Shown one piece after another: positions 44,386 through 54,995 of a stretch of DNA of 64,000 nt. The translations under genes and the position numbers were made by a program. The stretch lies in contig NZ_CP007142.1 in NCBI RefSeq assembly GCF_000940805.1, forward strand, positions 4,192,593-4,256,592. The letters are read 5' to 3'. The stretch is from Gynuella sunshinyii YC6258 (GTDB taxonomy: Bacteria; Pseudomonadota; Gammaproteobacteria; Pseudomonadales; Natronospirillaceae). The stretch's first letter is position 1; each line of letters begins with the position of its first letter. Below the pieces are notes generated by a model that was not told the DNA's origin, searched no databases, and saw only the letters and a program-made list of their open reading frames with translations.

Positions 44386-44719
44386 TTAACAACCTCTCAT
44401 TATTAATGGCACCATGACATTTCGGTATCAGGCAAAAAATTCACCTTGCGGAGTCATATGTTCAGACCGCTCCATATAATTATCAACTTGCCTGAAACAC
44501 ACAAAAACACCAAAGAATTACATAGCATTTTAGTATAATCCGCCCAACCGGCCATGGACACAACAGGCAATTAACAACACACTCAAATATTATCAATACC
44601 AACATTTATCAAGATAGAATCCCTTCTATGGAATGAGACGATTGCATTCACAAGAGCTTCTCAAATAGAGTGCATTTTTGACCGTTTCTACCAAATCGGA
44701 ACCATGCTTTTTTAGACAG

Positions 44720-45040
44720 TTAGCCATAATTTGGCTTATGCGACTTTAATTGCCATACCCGATACGTTTGAGGCAACTCGGCGGACCGATGCCTTCCACC
44801 AGCAGGTGTCGATTGTTGTTGCTGAGACAGCAAAGACCAGATCAGCATGATCGACAAATCCGCAGAGTACATATTTGGACCAACGTGCAGGGCAGCGATT
44901 AAATTATAGGTTCTACCCGGTCTCCTAAGGCGCAGGTCATAGATTATAAATAAATTTTTTCCAGATGATTTTTTAGACACAGTATGCAATACCAATAAAA
45001 CCTGCCGCTTTGGAATAAAAAGCAGAAGGGACAACATCAT
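44720..45040 (-). pseudogene. Possible remnant of a mobile-element gene
   Basis: Minus-strand frame of 106 codons. Its 3' part reads YNLIAALHVGPNMYSADLSI and ends in RVWQLKSHKPNYG. The DLSI-LSQ section is also found, broken, at 26381-26432. The N-terminal 40 residues do not look coherent with the rest. No transposase motif is visible, so a mobile origin rests on the repeat alone. Confidence 0.3.
44816..44867. repeat. Dispersed degenerate repeat, copy 2
   Basis: Partner of 26381-26432 (38 of 52 bases identical, no gaps, same orientation). It lies inside the possible remnant frame at 44720-45040. Confidence 0.55.
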
Positions 45041-45201
45041 ACAAAAAGGTTTTATCTGGCTGGGGTTCTTTTAGGAGACTATTAACCCGATATTAAGACA
45101 AGCAGTCATAGAACCGCCTGAATACCGCTACTTAAAATCTGCTGAGCTGTATGAAATTCTAGCGGCCAATCCGCCCAATCCACCAGCGATGGGTTGATGG
45201 G

Positions 45202-45492
45202 TTAATGCTTTTTCGAGTCATTTGGATGTGCTGGTGATGTTCCATCCAAATGTTGTTGCTCAATATTCAGGACATGGCCGCGGGTTCGGTCAATCATAAC
45301 ACTGCAACTCTCTGTCAGATCATTCAAACCTGTAGCAATGATCTCCATGGCTCTTCGCATGCTTTCTTCCTGCTTGACCGCCTCTATCGCCGCATTGATC
45401 CCTAACAGTTTTGCGTAGTGATTAAATTTCTCCAGTTCAGTAATAAACTGTTCCAGTTCTTGTTTAATTAACTGAAGCTCTTCGTTTGACAC
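45202..45492 (-). CDS. Short protein with a methyl-accepting-chemotaxis hairpin tip
   Basis: A 96-residue, soluble, largely helical protein. Its centre AKLLGINAAIEAVKQEE aligns with the kinase-activating hairpin tip of chemoreceptors (LALNAAIEAARAGE), and IIATGLNDLTESCSVMIDRT aligns with the returning helix. There is no membrane segment and no sensor domain, and the helices are too short for a full receptor. It may be a soluble signalling fragment acting on CheA/CheW or on another partner. It is divergent from the DUF1624 gene, 87 bases apart. Confidence 0.6.
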   Translation of the reverse strand: MSNEELQLIKQELEQFITELEKFNHYAKLLGINAAIEAVKQEESMRRAMEIIATGLNDLTESCSVMIDRTRGHVLNIEQQHLDGTSPAHPNDSKKH

Positions 45493-45579
45493 GACAACAT
45501 CTTCCTCAACAGTTCAAGATCGCAACACCCGACTGTATACTCACCCGTTCTTGTCGCAACCTGCAGATCGGCTCCCAGA

Positions 45580-46290
45580 ATGAAGTCTAGACGAATATTG
45601 GAACTTGATGCCACCAGAGGCCTGGCCATTTTATTGATGATTATTTTTCACTTCAGCTATGACCTTAGTTATTTCAAGTTCGCCGACTTTAAAGTTAACC
45701 AGGGATACTGGGATTGGTTTCGCTATGTCATCGTTACACTGTTTTTCAGTGTCAGTGGCATATCGATGGTACTGGCCACACGTAATGGTATTCGTTGGAA
45801 GCAATATCTTTTCCGGGTATCCCAGGTTGCCGCAGGTGCCATAGCTGTGACACTGGTTACCTGGTTTGTGTTCCCAAAAAGTTGGGTCTATTTCGGAGTA
45901 CTGCATTTTATCGCTGCCTCCATGCTGGCAGGTCTGTTGTTTATTCGCGTTCCAGTTATTGCCCTGATAACCGGAATCAGCATATTCCTTCTTTTCAACT
46001 TGACCAGCTGGTTTAACCTGCACTGGCTCTATATTGAACTCAAACCCATTTTGCATCTGCCCAGAGGCACGCAGGATCTGACGCGATTTATTCCGTGGTT
46101 TGGCATGATATTGATCGGCATCTGGTTAGGTCACCAAAACTGGCGACCCAAGCTGCCAGACAGTCGATGGCTAAATGCGCTGGCCTGGATGGGGCGCCAC
46201 TCACTGGCCATTTATCTGATCCACCAGATCGTTCTGTTTGAACTGGTCAATGCCGCCTACCATCTCAGACAGATGCTGGCAGGGAGCTAA
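45580..46290 (+). CDS. DUF1624 (HGSNAT-like) membrane protein
   Basis: A 236-residue inner-membrane protein with about seven hydrophobic helices. It begins RILELDATRGLAILLMIIFHFSYDL, the DUF1624 opening that resembles heparan-alpha-glucosaminide N-acetyltransferase, and has SWVYFGVLHFIA and a final MGRHSLAIYLIHQIVLFE. Related proteins transfer acyl groups to envelope components. The substrate is unknown. It overlaps the next gene by 26 bases, convergently. Confidence 0.8.
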   Translation: MKSRRILELDATRGLAILLMIIFHFSYDLSYFKFADFKVNQGYWDWFRYVIVTLFFSVSGISMVLATRNGIRWKQYLFRVSQVAAGAIAVTLVTWFVFPKSWVYFGVLHFIAASMLAGLLFIRVPVIALITGISIFLLFNLTSWFNLHWLYIELKPILHLPRGTQDLTRFIPWFGMILIGIWLGHQNWRPKLPDSRWLNALAWMGRHSLAIYLIHQIVLFELVNAAYHLRQMLAGS

Positions 46291-47569
46291 CCATTACTGC
46301 ACTGAACATGGTATCGGAGTCCACATCAGGCGCTCCATGAAGTGCCTGCTGCTGCAACTGCATATGGGGATGCCGGCGTAAGAAATTTTCCACCTGCTGC
46401 TCATTTTCCTGACAAAACCAGCTGCAGGTCGCATAGATCAGCTGGCCGCCCGGCTTCAGGTAAGATACGCATCGGTCCAGAATCAACCCCTGTAAATCCA
46501 GCAATTCATCCAGCTCATTCTGACCAATACGCCATTTAAAATCAGGAGCCCTACGCCACGTGCCAGACCCTGAGCAGGGAGCATCGATAAGAATCCGGTC
46601 AAACTCTCCCATCAGCCAGGATGGCAATCGCTCATCCGGCCAATGTGCATCCCAGTGCTCCGTTTGTATATTGCGTATCCCCATTCGTCTCGCCCGCCGG
46701 GAAACTGATTCCAACTTATATGCCCGCACATCGGAAGCAACTACCATCCCCTGATTATTCATCCGGCCGGCCACGGCAAGGGCTTTTCCTCCGCCTCCGG
46801 TACAGGCGTCCCAAACTCTCATACCAGGTTGCACGTCTACCGCAGCGGCAATCTGCTGACTGGCGAAATCCTGAATATCAATATGCCCTTGCTGGTAGGT
46901 GATCGTCTCGGTTACCCGTCCGTCAGTGGTCAGCTTCAGTCCTCCGTTCTCAGCCTCAGTCGCGATTCCTTCATCGGCCAACAAACTCTGCAAAGACATC
47001 AGATCTTCAGAAACGTTTACTCTTAGCCAGACAGGCGCAGAGGTATTGTTAAGCTCAACAAAAGTCTTAAAACGCTGACGATTCCACTGACTCGTCTGAC
47101 AGCGTTGATGCAGCATCACCTCAAGTTCAGGAGAGAAGCCATTAAACAGCAGCCAGAGAGTTTCATCAGTTTCGCATTGATGAAGCAACTTGAGGAAATG
47201 TTCCCGCCTGGCCGGTCCGTCATTAAGCTCACGTGGCGGTGGAATATCATGATTCAGTCGTAATCCGATCCAATACCAGAATTCGGCAATCGGCACTGAC
47301 TTAAGCTCATCGAGTCTCCACTGTTGGCTCCAGTGGCTCAAATCCTGTTCGCCGAACAGATAACTACGCTGGAGATAGGCTGCCAGCTGCAAATAACGCA
47401 TCGCGGCAAACATGGCATCGCTATAGGCCTTACGATCTTTCTTACCAAAACGGGACTGGCCCTGATAATAGCTCTTCAACCAACGATCCAACTGATACCA
47501 GTTACCCTCTTGCAGATAGGCATCCCAGATTTTGAAAATAAACGGATAACGGAACGGCGCCCAGCTCAT
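46265..47569 (-). CDS. RNA m5C methyltransferase, NOL1/NOP2/Sun family
   Basis: A 434-residue SAM-dependent RNA methyltransferase related to RsmB/RsmF. The methyltransferase half has CTGGGGKALAVA (SAM loop), DAPCSGSGTWRRAPDFKW and YATCSW; the two cysteines are the catalytic pair of the family. The first 200 residues are helical and do not look like the NusB domain of RsmB. The ATG at 47569 has GGGTGG upstream; an extension to 47698 has none. The target RNA cannot be read from sequence. Confidence 0.85.
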   Translation of the reverse strand: MSWAPFRYPFIFKIWDAYLQEGNWYQLDRWLKSYYQGQSRFGKKDRKAYSDAMFAAMRYLQLAAYLQRSYLFGEQDLSHWSQQWRLDELKSVPIAEFWYWIGLRLNHDIPPPRELNDGPARREHFLKLLHQCETDETLWLLFNGFSPELEVMLHQRCQTSQWNRQRFKTFVELNNTSAPVWLRVNVSEDLMSLQSLLADEGIATEAENGGLKLTTDGRVTETITYQQGHIDIQDFASQQIAAAVDVQPGMRVWDACTGGGGKALAVAGRMNNQGMVVASDVRAYKLESVSRRARRMGIRNIQTEHWDAHWPDERLPSWLMGEFDRILIDAPCSGSGTWRRAPDFKWRIGQNELDELLDLQGLILDRCVSYLKPGGQLIYATCSWFCQENEQQVENFLRRHPHMQLQQQALHGAPDVDSDTMFSAVMVSSLPASV

Positions 47570-47839
47570 TGATACATTTCCACCCTTAACTAAATACCAC
47601 TGTTGGCCCGATGGCTGACTCCATCGGCAATGGAAGAATGTTTTTTTGCCGAATATCCATTCCCCAAGGAATATGGATATGCACTTAAGATCAGACACCC
47701 GGGCATAGTCTCTTGGCTACCAGAACATCTGACCGTTCAGTTTAACGCGTTGCCGGCATCTTACTTACTAAAATTTCCTCTCAGACACGATCAGTGTAAA
47801 ATCCCGCGCCTCTTGTCAGCACTGTTCCGGTTAACATCA

Positions 47840-50800
47840 ATGATTCCACGCTTACATGAAATATCGAACACGCAAAAGCTTTATCTGAACTTTCTCAGGC
47901 GTCTGGAAAAAGACGGTTTTAAAGGCGACATCAGTCCAGAATATGCCGAAAGGGTGGTATCAGCGACCGACAACTCAATTTATCAGGTACTGCCACAAGG
48001 TATCGTCTATCCAAAAAATATCGATGACCTGGTGTTATTAGCCAGAGTCAGCCATGAAGAACCGTTCCAACAGATTGTATTAAGCGCCCGCGGTGGCGGC
48101 ACGGGTACCAATGGTCAGTCTCTTACAGATGGCCTGGTCGTCGATATTTCGAAACATATGAATGCCATCCTGGAAATCAACGCCGAGGAACGCTGGGTAC
48201 GGGTCCAGGCCGGGGTTGTCAAAGACCAGCTAAATGCAGCATTGAAACCATACGGGCTGTTTTTTGCCCCTGAGCTGTCAACCTCAAACCGTGCCACCAT
48301 AGGCGGAATGATCAATACTGACGCCTCCGGGCAGGGCTCCGTCATGTACGGTAAAACCAGAGATCATGTATTGGCGCTGAAAACCGTCTTGCTCGATGGA
48401 ACGGTCATAAACACTGCACCCGTTGAACCCGACAAACTGTCACAGCTGACCAGCGGTGAAGACCGTATCGCATCCATTTATCAAACCGTGGCAGATATTT
48501 ATGATCAGCATCAGGCAGACATCAAAGCCCTGTTCCCACCGCTGAACCGTTGCCTGACCGGATATGATCTTGCCCATATCCGGGATGAACAACAGCGGAT
48601 TAATCTGAACAATATTCTCTGTGGCTCCGAAGGTACACTTGGCTTTATTACCGAAGCAACACTCAATGTACTGCAGATACCGAAGACCTCGGCACTGGTT
48701 TGTGTGCAATATGGTGATTTTGAAACCAGTCTGCGGGATGCGCAGGCGCTGATGGCATGCCACCCAACATCCATCGAAACGGTGGATTCAAAGGTGCTTG
48801 GCCTGGCCAAGGATGACCTGATTTGGAACTCGGTTGCACAGTTCTTTCCGGAACCGACCGGACAAACTGTCGCGGGTATCAATTTGGTGGAATACACCGC
48901 CGACACCGATGAAGAACTCAAACAGAAAGTTGCCGTCATTCAGGCGGAACTCGATGCGGTCTGTGGCAAAGCCGGAAAAGCCATACAATATGCTATAGCC
49001 TGGGGCCATGAACAGGTGAATCAGGTATGGAATATGCGCAAGAAATCTGTTGGCTTCCTGGGTAATGCTCAGGGCGAAGCCCGGCCGATTCCATTCGTTG
49101 AGGATACAGCAGTGCCCCCGGAAAATCTGGCCGACTACATCATGGAGTTTCGAGCCATTCTGGACGAATATAACCTGCAATATGGCATGTTTGGTCACGT
49201 CGATGCTGGTGTCCTTCATGTCCGTCCAGCATTAGACATGAAAGATCCTGAGCAGGAAAAAATGGTTCGGGTGATCACCGACAGATTGGTCTCATTGATA
49301 CGGAAATATAATGGCTTGTTATGGGGTGAACACGGCAAAGGCGTCCGCTCTGAATATGCCCCGGATTTCTTTGGCAACCTGTACCCTCAATTACAAAAGA
49401 TCAAACAGGCATTTGACCCCCACAACCAACTTAATCCCGGAAAAATTGCCACCCCGCTGGAGTCACCGGTACAACTGCTTAAAATTGATAAAGTTACCAC
49501 CCGTGGACAACTGGATAGAACAATAGAACAGGATAGCTGGCAACAATACAGCGAATCCATGTACTGTAACGGCAACGGTGCCTGTTTCAATTATGATGCA
49601 GCCGATGCCATGTGTCCGAGCTGGAAAGCCACTAGAATACGGAAATATTCCCCCAAAGGTAGATCATCTCTGATCCGTGAATGGCTACGATTATTATCCG
49701 ACAAACAAGTAGACACGGTTCAGGAATCAGGCATAGCGAACTACATCAGCTGGCCGGTTTCAATCATTCCCAGACTCTTTAATACGCTCAAAAAGCGTAA
49801 TGGTGAATATGACTTCAACCATGAAGTATACGATGCTATGTCTACCTGTCTGGCTTGCAAAAGCTGCACTGGCAGCTGTCCGATTAAAGTGGATATTCCG
49901 GAATCACGGGCCAAGTTTCTGCATCTTTACCATGCTCGTTATCTGCGCCCGCTCAAAGATTACCTCATTGGCTCACTGGAATTTCTGATGCCAACCCTGG
50001 CGTTATGGAAGGACCTCTATAACAAACCCATCCGCTGGAAACCGGTAAACTGGTTCCTGCGCAATATTGCCGGCATGGTCGACAGTCCATTAATTTCCGA
50101 CATTTCATTAAAGCAGGAAATGAAAAAGCACCAATTGCCATGGGCCACTGCCCTGAACATCAGCCGATTAAGCAAAGAGCAGAAAAACAAAGCGGTTATT
50201 TATGTCCAGGATGCATTTACCAGTTATTTTGATACCCAGGTCGTGGTGGATACATTACTGGCCCTGCGTGCACTTGGATTCCATCCAATGGTCATGCCTT
50301 ACATGGCGAATGGTAAACCGTTGCATGTTCATGGTTTCCTGAGTCGTTTTCAGAAAACAGCCTTTAGAACTGCTAACAAACTGAAAAAGATGCAAAACAC
50401 CGGTATTCCACTGATCGGGCTTGATCCATCTACAACCCTGACCTACCGCGCTGAGTATAAAAAATATCTGGAAGGCAACCCGGTGAATGTCATGCTTATT
50501 CAGGAATTCCTGAGCGAACGGCAGGATGTATTTGCCGACAAGACTCTGCATTCTGATGATGCGTTTCATATTTTGGGACACTGTACCGAAAAGACCAATG
50601 CCGCCTCTTCCATCCAACAATGGCAACAGGTCTTCAAAGTCATTGGCCTGACCCTGAATGAAATAAAAGTAGGCTGCTGCGGTATGGCAGGCACGTTCGG
50701 CCATGAAACCAGAAATCAGGACATTAGCCGTAAAATATATGAACTGTCGTGGCAGGGGCCGGTCAAGAACCCTAAAAACCAGGGCAAACTACTCACCACC

Positions 50801-50899
50801 GGATATTCATGCCGTAGCCAAGTGAAGCGCTACGAACACCAGACTCTGCTACACCCCATGCAACAAATTCTGAAAAGCCTGAGTGAAAAAAATGACTGA
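47840..50899 (+). CDS. ydiJ: FAD/Fe-S dehydrogenase YdiJ
   Basis: A 1019-residue fusion, nearly the length of E. coli YdiJ (1018). I chose the ATG at 47840 because [20 protein letters not shown] aligns with the YdiJ N-terminus; the frame is open to 47603. The FAD domain has [12 protein letters not shown]-like residues ([14 protein letters not shown]), [19 protein letters not shown] and [13 protein letters not shown]. The Fe-S part has [15 protein letters not shown]. coli YdiJ has been reported to oxidise D-2-hydroxyglutarate. It overlaps the DAHP synthase gene by eight bases. Confidence 0.92.
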   Translation: MIPRLHEISNTQKLYLNFLRRLEKDGFKGDISPEYAERVVSATDNSIYQVLPQGIVYPKNIDDLVLLARVSHEEPFQQIVLSARGGGTGTNGQSLTDGLVVDISKHMNAILEINAEERWVRVQAGVVKDQLNAALKPYGLFFAPELSTSNRATIGGMINTDASGQGSVMYGKTRDHVLALKTVLLDGTVINTAPVEPDKLSQLTSGEDRIASIYQTVADIYDQHQADIKALFPPLNRCLTGYDLAHIRDEQQRINLNNILCGSEGTLGFITEATLNVLQIPKTSALVCVQYGDFETSLRDAQALMACHPTSIETVDSKVLGLAKDDLIWNSVAQFFPEPTGQTVAGINLVEYTADTDEELKQKVAVIQAELDAVCGKAGKAIQYAIAWGHEQVNQVWNMRKKSVGFLGNAQGEARPIPFVEDTAVPPENLADYIMEFRAILDEYNLQYGMFGHVDAGVLHVRPALDMKDPEQEKMVRVITDRLVSLIRKYNGLLWGEHGKGVRSEYAPDFFGNLYPQLQKIKQAFDPHNQLNPGKIATPLESPVQLLKIDKVTTRGQLDRTIEQDSWQQYSESMYCNGNGACFNYDAADAMCPSWKATRIRKYSPKGRSSLIREWLRLLSDKQVDTVQESGIANYISWPVSIIPRLFNTLKKRNGEYDFNHEVYDAMSTCLACKSCTGSCPIKVDIPESRAKFLHLYHARYLRPLKDYLIGSLEFLMPTLALWKDLYNKPIRWKPVNWFLRNIAGMVDSPLISDISLKQEMKKHQLPWATALNISRLSKEQKNKAVIYVQDAFTSYFDTQVVVDTLLALRALGFHPMVMPYMANGKPLHVHGFLSRFQKTAFRTANKLKKMQNTGIPLIGLDPSTTLTYRAEYKKYLEGNPVNVMLIQEFLSERQDVFADKTLHSDDAFHILGHCTEKTNAASSIQQWQQVFKVIGLTLNEIKVGCCGMAGTFGHETRNQDISRKIYELSWQGPVKNPKNQGKLLTTGYSCRSQVKRYEHQTLLHPMQQILKSLSEKND

Positions 50900-52253
50900 A
50901 TGGAGCCCATCAAGCTGGAGGGCCAAACCAGCGAAACAATTACCCACCTACCCTGATGCTGAACAACTACAGCAAGCAGAGCAGACACTGGCCAAACAAC
51001 CTCCTCTGGTATTCGCAGGAGAAGCCCGGCAACTGAAAAAAGAGTTGGCGAAAGTCTGTGAGGGCAAAGCCTTTTTACTACAGGGTGGAGACTGCGCTGA
51101 AAGTTTTCAGGATTTCAGCAGTTCAAATATCCGTGACATGTTCAAAATCCTGCTGCAAATGGCCGTCGTGCTGACCTATGGCGGTCAAAGTCCGGTCATC
51201 AAAATCGGTCGTCTGGCCGGCCAATTTGCCAAACCCCGCTCCAGTGATACTGAAACCATTAATGACATAACCCTGCGCAGCTATCGGGGGGATATTATCA
51301 ATGGCTTCGGGTTTACCGAGTCGGACCGCATTCCCGATCCGGCCCGCATGGTGCAGGCTTATCATCAGTCCTGTGCCACTTTGAATCTGATCCGGGCTTT
51401 TGCGGCGGGTGGACTGGCCGACCTCAATGAAGTTCACCGGTGGAATCTGGACTTTGTCAGTAAGAGTCCGTTGGCAGATCGTTATGAGAATCTCGCCCGC
51501 CGTATTGATGAAACTCTGGAGTTCATGAGCGCCTGCGGCATTAGTGCTGAAAACACACCGCAAATCCGCGAAACCAGCTTTTACACTTCCCACGAAGCAT
51601 TATTGTTACCTTATGAACAGGCACTGACGCGGGTAGACAGCCTGACCGGTGACAGCTATGACTGCTCTGCTCACATGCTTTGGATCGGTGACCGAACCCG
51701 TCAACTGGATGGTGCGCATGTGGAATTCTGCCGGGGCATTCATAATCCTCTCGGCCTGAAAGCCGGCCCTTCAACCGATCCCGATGAATTGCTTCGTCTA
51801 ATCGAAACACTAAACCCTCATAATGAAGCTGGCCGCCTGAATCTGATTGTGCGGATGGGTGCCAACAAAGTTGCCGACTATTTCCCGGCGCTGCTGCGCA
51901 AGGTCAAAGAATCCGGCTACAAAGTGGTGTGGAGCTGCGATCCCATGCATGGCAACACAACCCAAACTTCAAACGGTTATAAAACCAGAGCTGTGGACAA
52001 CATATTGAAAGAAGTTAAATCCTTTTTTGATATCCATGATGCCGAAGGCACCATTGCAGGTGGCGTGCACTTTGAACTGACCGGCAAAAATGTCACGGAA
52101 TGTATTGGTGGGCAATTTCAACTCACCGAGCAAGACCTCGCCACCAGTTATGAAACGCAATGTGACCCCAGACTGAATGCCGATCAGGCGCTTGAGCTGG
52201 CGTTCCTGATTGCCGACGCCATTCGACCCGGACATCGAGCGGTAAAAGTTTAA
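50892..52253 (+). CDS. Class II DAHP synthase
   Basis: A 453-residue 3-deoxy-D-arabino-heptulosonate-7-phosphate synthase, the first enzyme of the shikimate pathway, of the plant/Actinobacteria-like class II. The motifs are [48 protein letters not shown] and [12 protein letters not shown]. The metal ligands Cys (GGDC), His (CDPMHGN), Glu (VHFELTG) and Asp (QCDPRLN) are in the expected regions. The start overlaps the end of ydiJ; a GTG three codons upstream is possible. Class II is unusual for the first copy in gammaproteobacteria, but common as a second. Confidence 0.94.
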   Translation: MTEWSPSSWRAKPAKQLPTYPDAEQLQQAEQTLAKQPPLVFAGEARQLKKELAKVCEGKAFLLQGGDCAESFQDFSSSNIRDMFKILLQMAVVLTYGGQSPVIKIGRLAGQFAKPRSSDTETINDITLRSYRGDIINGFGFTESDRIPDPARMVQAYHQSCATLNLIRAFAAGGLADLNEVHRWNLDFVSKSPLADRYENLARRIDETLEFMSACGISAENTPQIRETSFYTSHEALLLPYEQALTRVDSLTGDSYDCSAHMLWIGDRTRQLDGAHVEFCRGIHNPLGLKAGPSTDPDELLRLIETLNPHNEAGRLNLIVRMGANKVADYFPALLRKVKESGYKVVWSCDPMHGNTTQTSNGYKTRAVDNILKEVKSFFDIHDAEGTIAGGVHFELTGKNVTECIGGQFQLTEQDLATSYETQCDPRLNADQALELAFLIADAIRPGHRAVKV

Positions 52254-52304
52254 AGCCAAAACTCCACTGACGGTGCCGAATATCTGGTACCGTCTATGGC
52301 AGAG

Positions 52305-53591
52305 CTACTGACCCGAAAATGAATAAAACAACACATATCCGTTTAAACCAATCACCACTGCACAAATCAACACACTAATAACGGTTACCCATACTGGGTT
52401 AACCAGGCTTCCCATTAAACGACGACTGGCGGTAAACCGTAATAACGGAACCAGGGCAAAGGGTATTCCGAAACTCAACACAACCTGACTACCAACCAAT
52501 GCTTTCTGTTCTGACACTCCCATCATAATAACCATTAATGCCGGTGCCATCGTCAACAAACGACGCAGACTCACAGGTATGGTGAAACGAACAAACCCTT
52601 GCATCAATACCTGTCCGGACATGGTGCCAACAATCGATGAGGATAAGCCCGCTAATAACAGTCCCAATCCAAACACTATGCTCATATAGTCTTTCCCTGA
52701 CAGTGAGGACAGCAACTGAAACCCCTCACTGATGGTGACCACCTCTTCATGTCCATTGGAATGGAAAATTGCCGCCGCAACCGCTAACAAAGCCATGTTC
52801 ACAATGCCAGCCAAGGCCATGCCTACAATCACATCCCAACGATAAAATCTCATCTGTTTACAACGATCAGAACTGTCGACCGAATGAACCCGGTTCTGCA
52901 ATAAAGCGGAGTGCAGATAGATGACATGCGGCATAATCGTGGCACCTAATATTCCTGCAGCCAGATATACGGAATAACCATCAGGAAATGAAGGTATCAA
53001 CGCACCTTTGGCTAACGAAAAACCATCTGGCCGGCTGCTTATCAATTCGAACATAAACCCTCCAGCAATAGCCATTACCATAGCACCGATAATCATTTCC
53101 ATCAGACGAAAGCCAAATCGTTGCAAATAAAGCGCTGCATAAGTTACCAGACCGGTCAAAAAAGCACCGCTCATCATAGACATACCAAACAACAACTTAA
53201 ACGCCAGCGCCGCTCCGAGAAACTCAGCCAGATCAGTAGCAATTGCAACCACTTCGGCTTGCAGCCAGTAAAACCATACGACAGGTTTGGGAAAATGTTC
53301 ACGAATCAACTCGGCCAGATTGACTCCTGTTGCCAGGCCCAATCTGGCAGACAATGACTGAATCACCATCGCCATCAGATTGGCAACCAGAACGACCCAC
53401 AACAAGGTGTAACCATAACGGGAACCAGCCTCAATATTTGTGGCGAAATTACCAGAATCCACATAGGCAACCGCTGCGATCAACGCCGGCCCAAACATAG
53501 ACAACCAGCTCAGATGCCTTCCACGTCCGGAGAAAAACCGACTGAACGGAATGCCGATAGATTGATTTGAAATAACCTGCAGCGTTGTCAT
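52305..53591 (-). CDS. mntH: NRAMP manganese/metal transporter MntH
   Basis: A 428-residue proton-coupled divalent metal importer with about eleven helices. The metal-binding TM1 reads AVAYVDSGNFATNIEAGS, where most bacterial relatives have DPGN, so the Pro is Ser here. TM6 has the intact GATIMPHVIYLHSALLQN. QAEVVAIATDLAEFLGAAL matches MntH well. It is divergent from a secreted protein gene. Fur- or MntR-type boxes are not clear upstream. The Ser change should not be taken as loss of function. Confidence 0.9.
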   Translation of the reverse strand: MTTLQVISNQSIGIPFSRFFSGRGRHLSWLSMFGPALIAAVAYVDSGNFATNIEAGSRYGYTLLWVVLVANLMAMVIQSLSARLGLATGVNLAELIREHFPKPVVWFYWLQAEVVAIATDLAEFLGAALAFKLLFGMSMMSGAFLTGLVTYAALYLQRFGFRLMEMIIGAMVMAIAGGFMFELISSRPDGFSLAKGALIPSFPDGYSVYLAAGILGATIMPHVIYLHSALLQNRVHSVDSSDRCKQMRFYRWDVIVGMALAGIVNMALLAVAAAIFHSNGHEEVVTISEGFQLLSSLSGKDYMSIVFGLGLLLAGLSSSIVGTMSGQVLMQGFVRFTIPVSLRRLLTMAPALMVIMMGVSEQKALVGSQVVLSFGIPFALVPLLRFTASRRLMGSLVNPVWVTVISVLICAVVIGLNGYVLFYSFSGQ

Positions 53592-53926
53592 AAAAACTCC
53601 ATAAATACCGATTCTGGCAATACAGTGATCTTTTTAATCGGAATTTCTGGAATAGAACATTGTGTTTTTTTGATGATATTGATAAAGATTTTGAATGATT
53701 TAGATCAGTTATGGTGATATCGAATACCACAATTTTTGCGGTGTAGACAAAGGTTGCAAGCAGATATCAAAAACATTGTCACTGAGTCTGCTTATCAGCC
53801 ATTTATCCTCATAACACATCACTTATGATGGCCCAGGGCCAATTCATTAGCAGAGATCAGACACCAAAGGATGTATCTGATGGCCAGATCCCTGTAAGAG
53901 ATCTCTAACCGATAAAAAGGAAAACC
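53592..53926. other. Divergent promoter region of mntH and the secreted protein gene
   Basis: 335 bases. The rightmost part carries an imperfect ATCAGA-n14-TCTGAT repeat (53855-53881) and AGAGATCTCT near the start of the secreted protein gene. No manganese riboswitch or clear metal-regulator box is seen. Confidence 0.4.
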
Positions 53927-54793
53927 ATGAGATCACTTGCAAAAACAGGACTGTTATTCTCAGTTGCGCTGACTGCACAATTTTCAATCGCCGCTCCATA
54001 CGACACGGTTGTTCATCAGTTCGGTTTCACTGAAAGCTATAACAATATACACGGCACACCTATTCCAAATCTCACTCTGAATAATGTGACTGATGGTTCA
54101 GTAACTGTGGTTGAATCTGAGACGACGTCAATTACTGAACTGAACCAGTTCACCCTGGAGTTTGCCAATGCACCGTCACTGCGTGTCTCCAAGCTCTCAA
54201 AAGACAACACTGGAACCTACTATTCAATGTGTAGTTCAGGCAGTAACAATGTATTTGTGGGCAGTGTAAAAAATCAATGGCTGTTCAGAGAAGTTCAAGT
54301 TGTCGTATGTCCGCAAGGCGCTCCAATGGACTCTGAAATGGAATTCAAATATGGCATCTATGCCAAAACATTTGAAAAATATGATTCCTCAAATTCAGGC
54401 TACATGGAAAACCTGCTGTTATCAGAAGGCTCATTTCGCGCTGCCGATGTAACACCAAATCCAGTCGCTGATGTTTATACGACTGAATTTAATAACAAGC
54501 GGTTAAGCTTGCGGTTACTGAAGCAACCCATGACGGTATACACCCCCAGTCAGGGCATGCAATACGGTGTTGCGATCAAGGCTAACTGGCTTGGACATGG
54601 CGAGAAAGTGCTGATCGTCAACAGCTACGACATCCCTGTTACATCGTTCACTCAGTCTATTGCACTGTCAGCTGAGCCCGAAGGGGATCCAAATATGATT
54701 ACCATTACCTATATGGAAAACAGTGACGCGCCAAATACCAGCAGAATGATTAACTTACGGGATTTGCTTGAATCCGCCTACGGGCCTTTGTAA
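53927..54793 (+). CDS. Secreted protein of unknown family
   Basis: A 288-residue protein with a clear signal peptide (AKTGLLFSVALTAQFSIAA, cut before PYD). The mature protein is rich in Ser, Asn, Thr and beta-strand patterns, with two cysteines (MCSSG, VVCPQG) that may form a disulfide. GGAAAACC precedes the ATG. It is probably periplasmic or extracellular. I recognise no domain. It is flanked by mntH (divergent) and fliA (convergent). Confidence 0.65.
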   Translation: MRSLAKTGLLFSVALTAQFSIAAPYDTVVHQFGFTESYNNIHGTPIPNLTLNNVTDGSVTVVESETTSITELNQFTLEFANAPSLRVSKLSKDNTGTYYSMCSSGSNNVFVGSVKNQWLFREVQVVVCPQGAPMDSEMEFKYGIYAKTFEKYDSSNSGYMENLLLSEGSFRAADVTPNPVADVYTTEFNNKRLSLRLLKQPMTVYTPSQGMQYGVAIKANWLGHGEKVLIVNSYDIPVTSFTQSIALSAEPEGDPNMITITYMENSDAPNTSRMINLRDLLESAYGPL

Positions 54794-54995
54794 TTCAAGA
54801 TAATGGTTGTTTGGTTAACAATGAAGTCCGGCGTTCTATCATGAGCGCCGATTTCATAACCACACAAGAGTCTTTAAATTCTTCATTCATATAACGGACG
54901 GAGGATAAAACCAGCGGCAGAGATAAAAAACACGGATCCATGAAACGTGTTTTCAGAGAATTAATCGTCAGAATTTTAATAACAGCAGCAATGAG

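Larger units (their letters stand above)
44386..45201. other. 816 bases without an intact gene
   Basis: Moderately AT-rich. Besides the remnant frame at 44720-45040 and the repeat at 44816-44867, no coding frame, RNA or terminator was seen. It looks like a small scar between the diguanylate cyclase region and the MCP-tip-like gene. Confidence 0.5.

Noticed and set aside
53855-53881. ATCAGA...TCTGAT inverted repeat as an operator or manganese riboswitch
   Set aside because: Arms are only six bases, the loop is long, and none of the riboswitch features is present.
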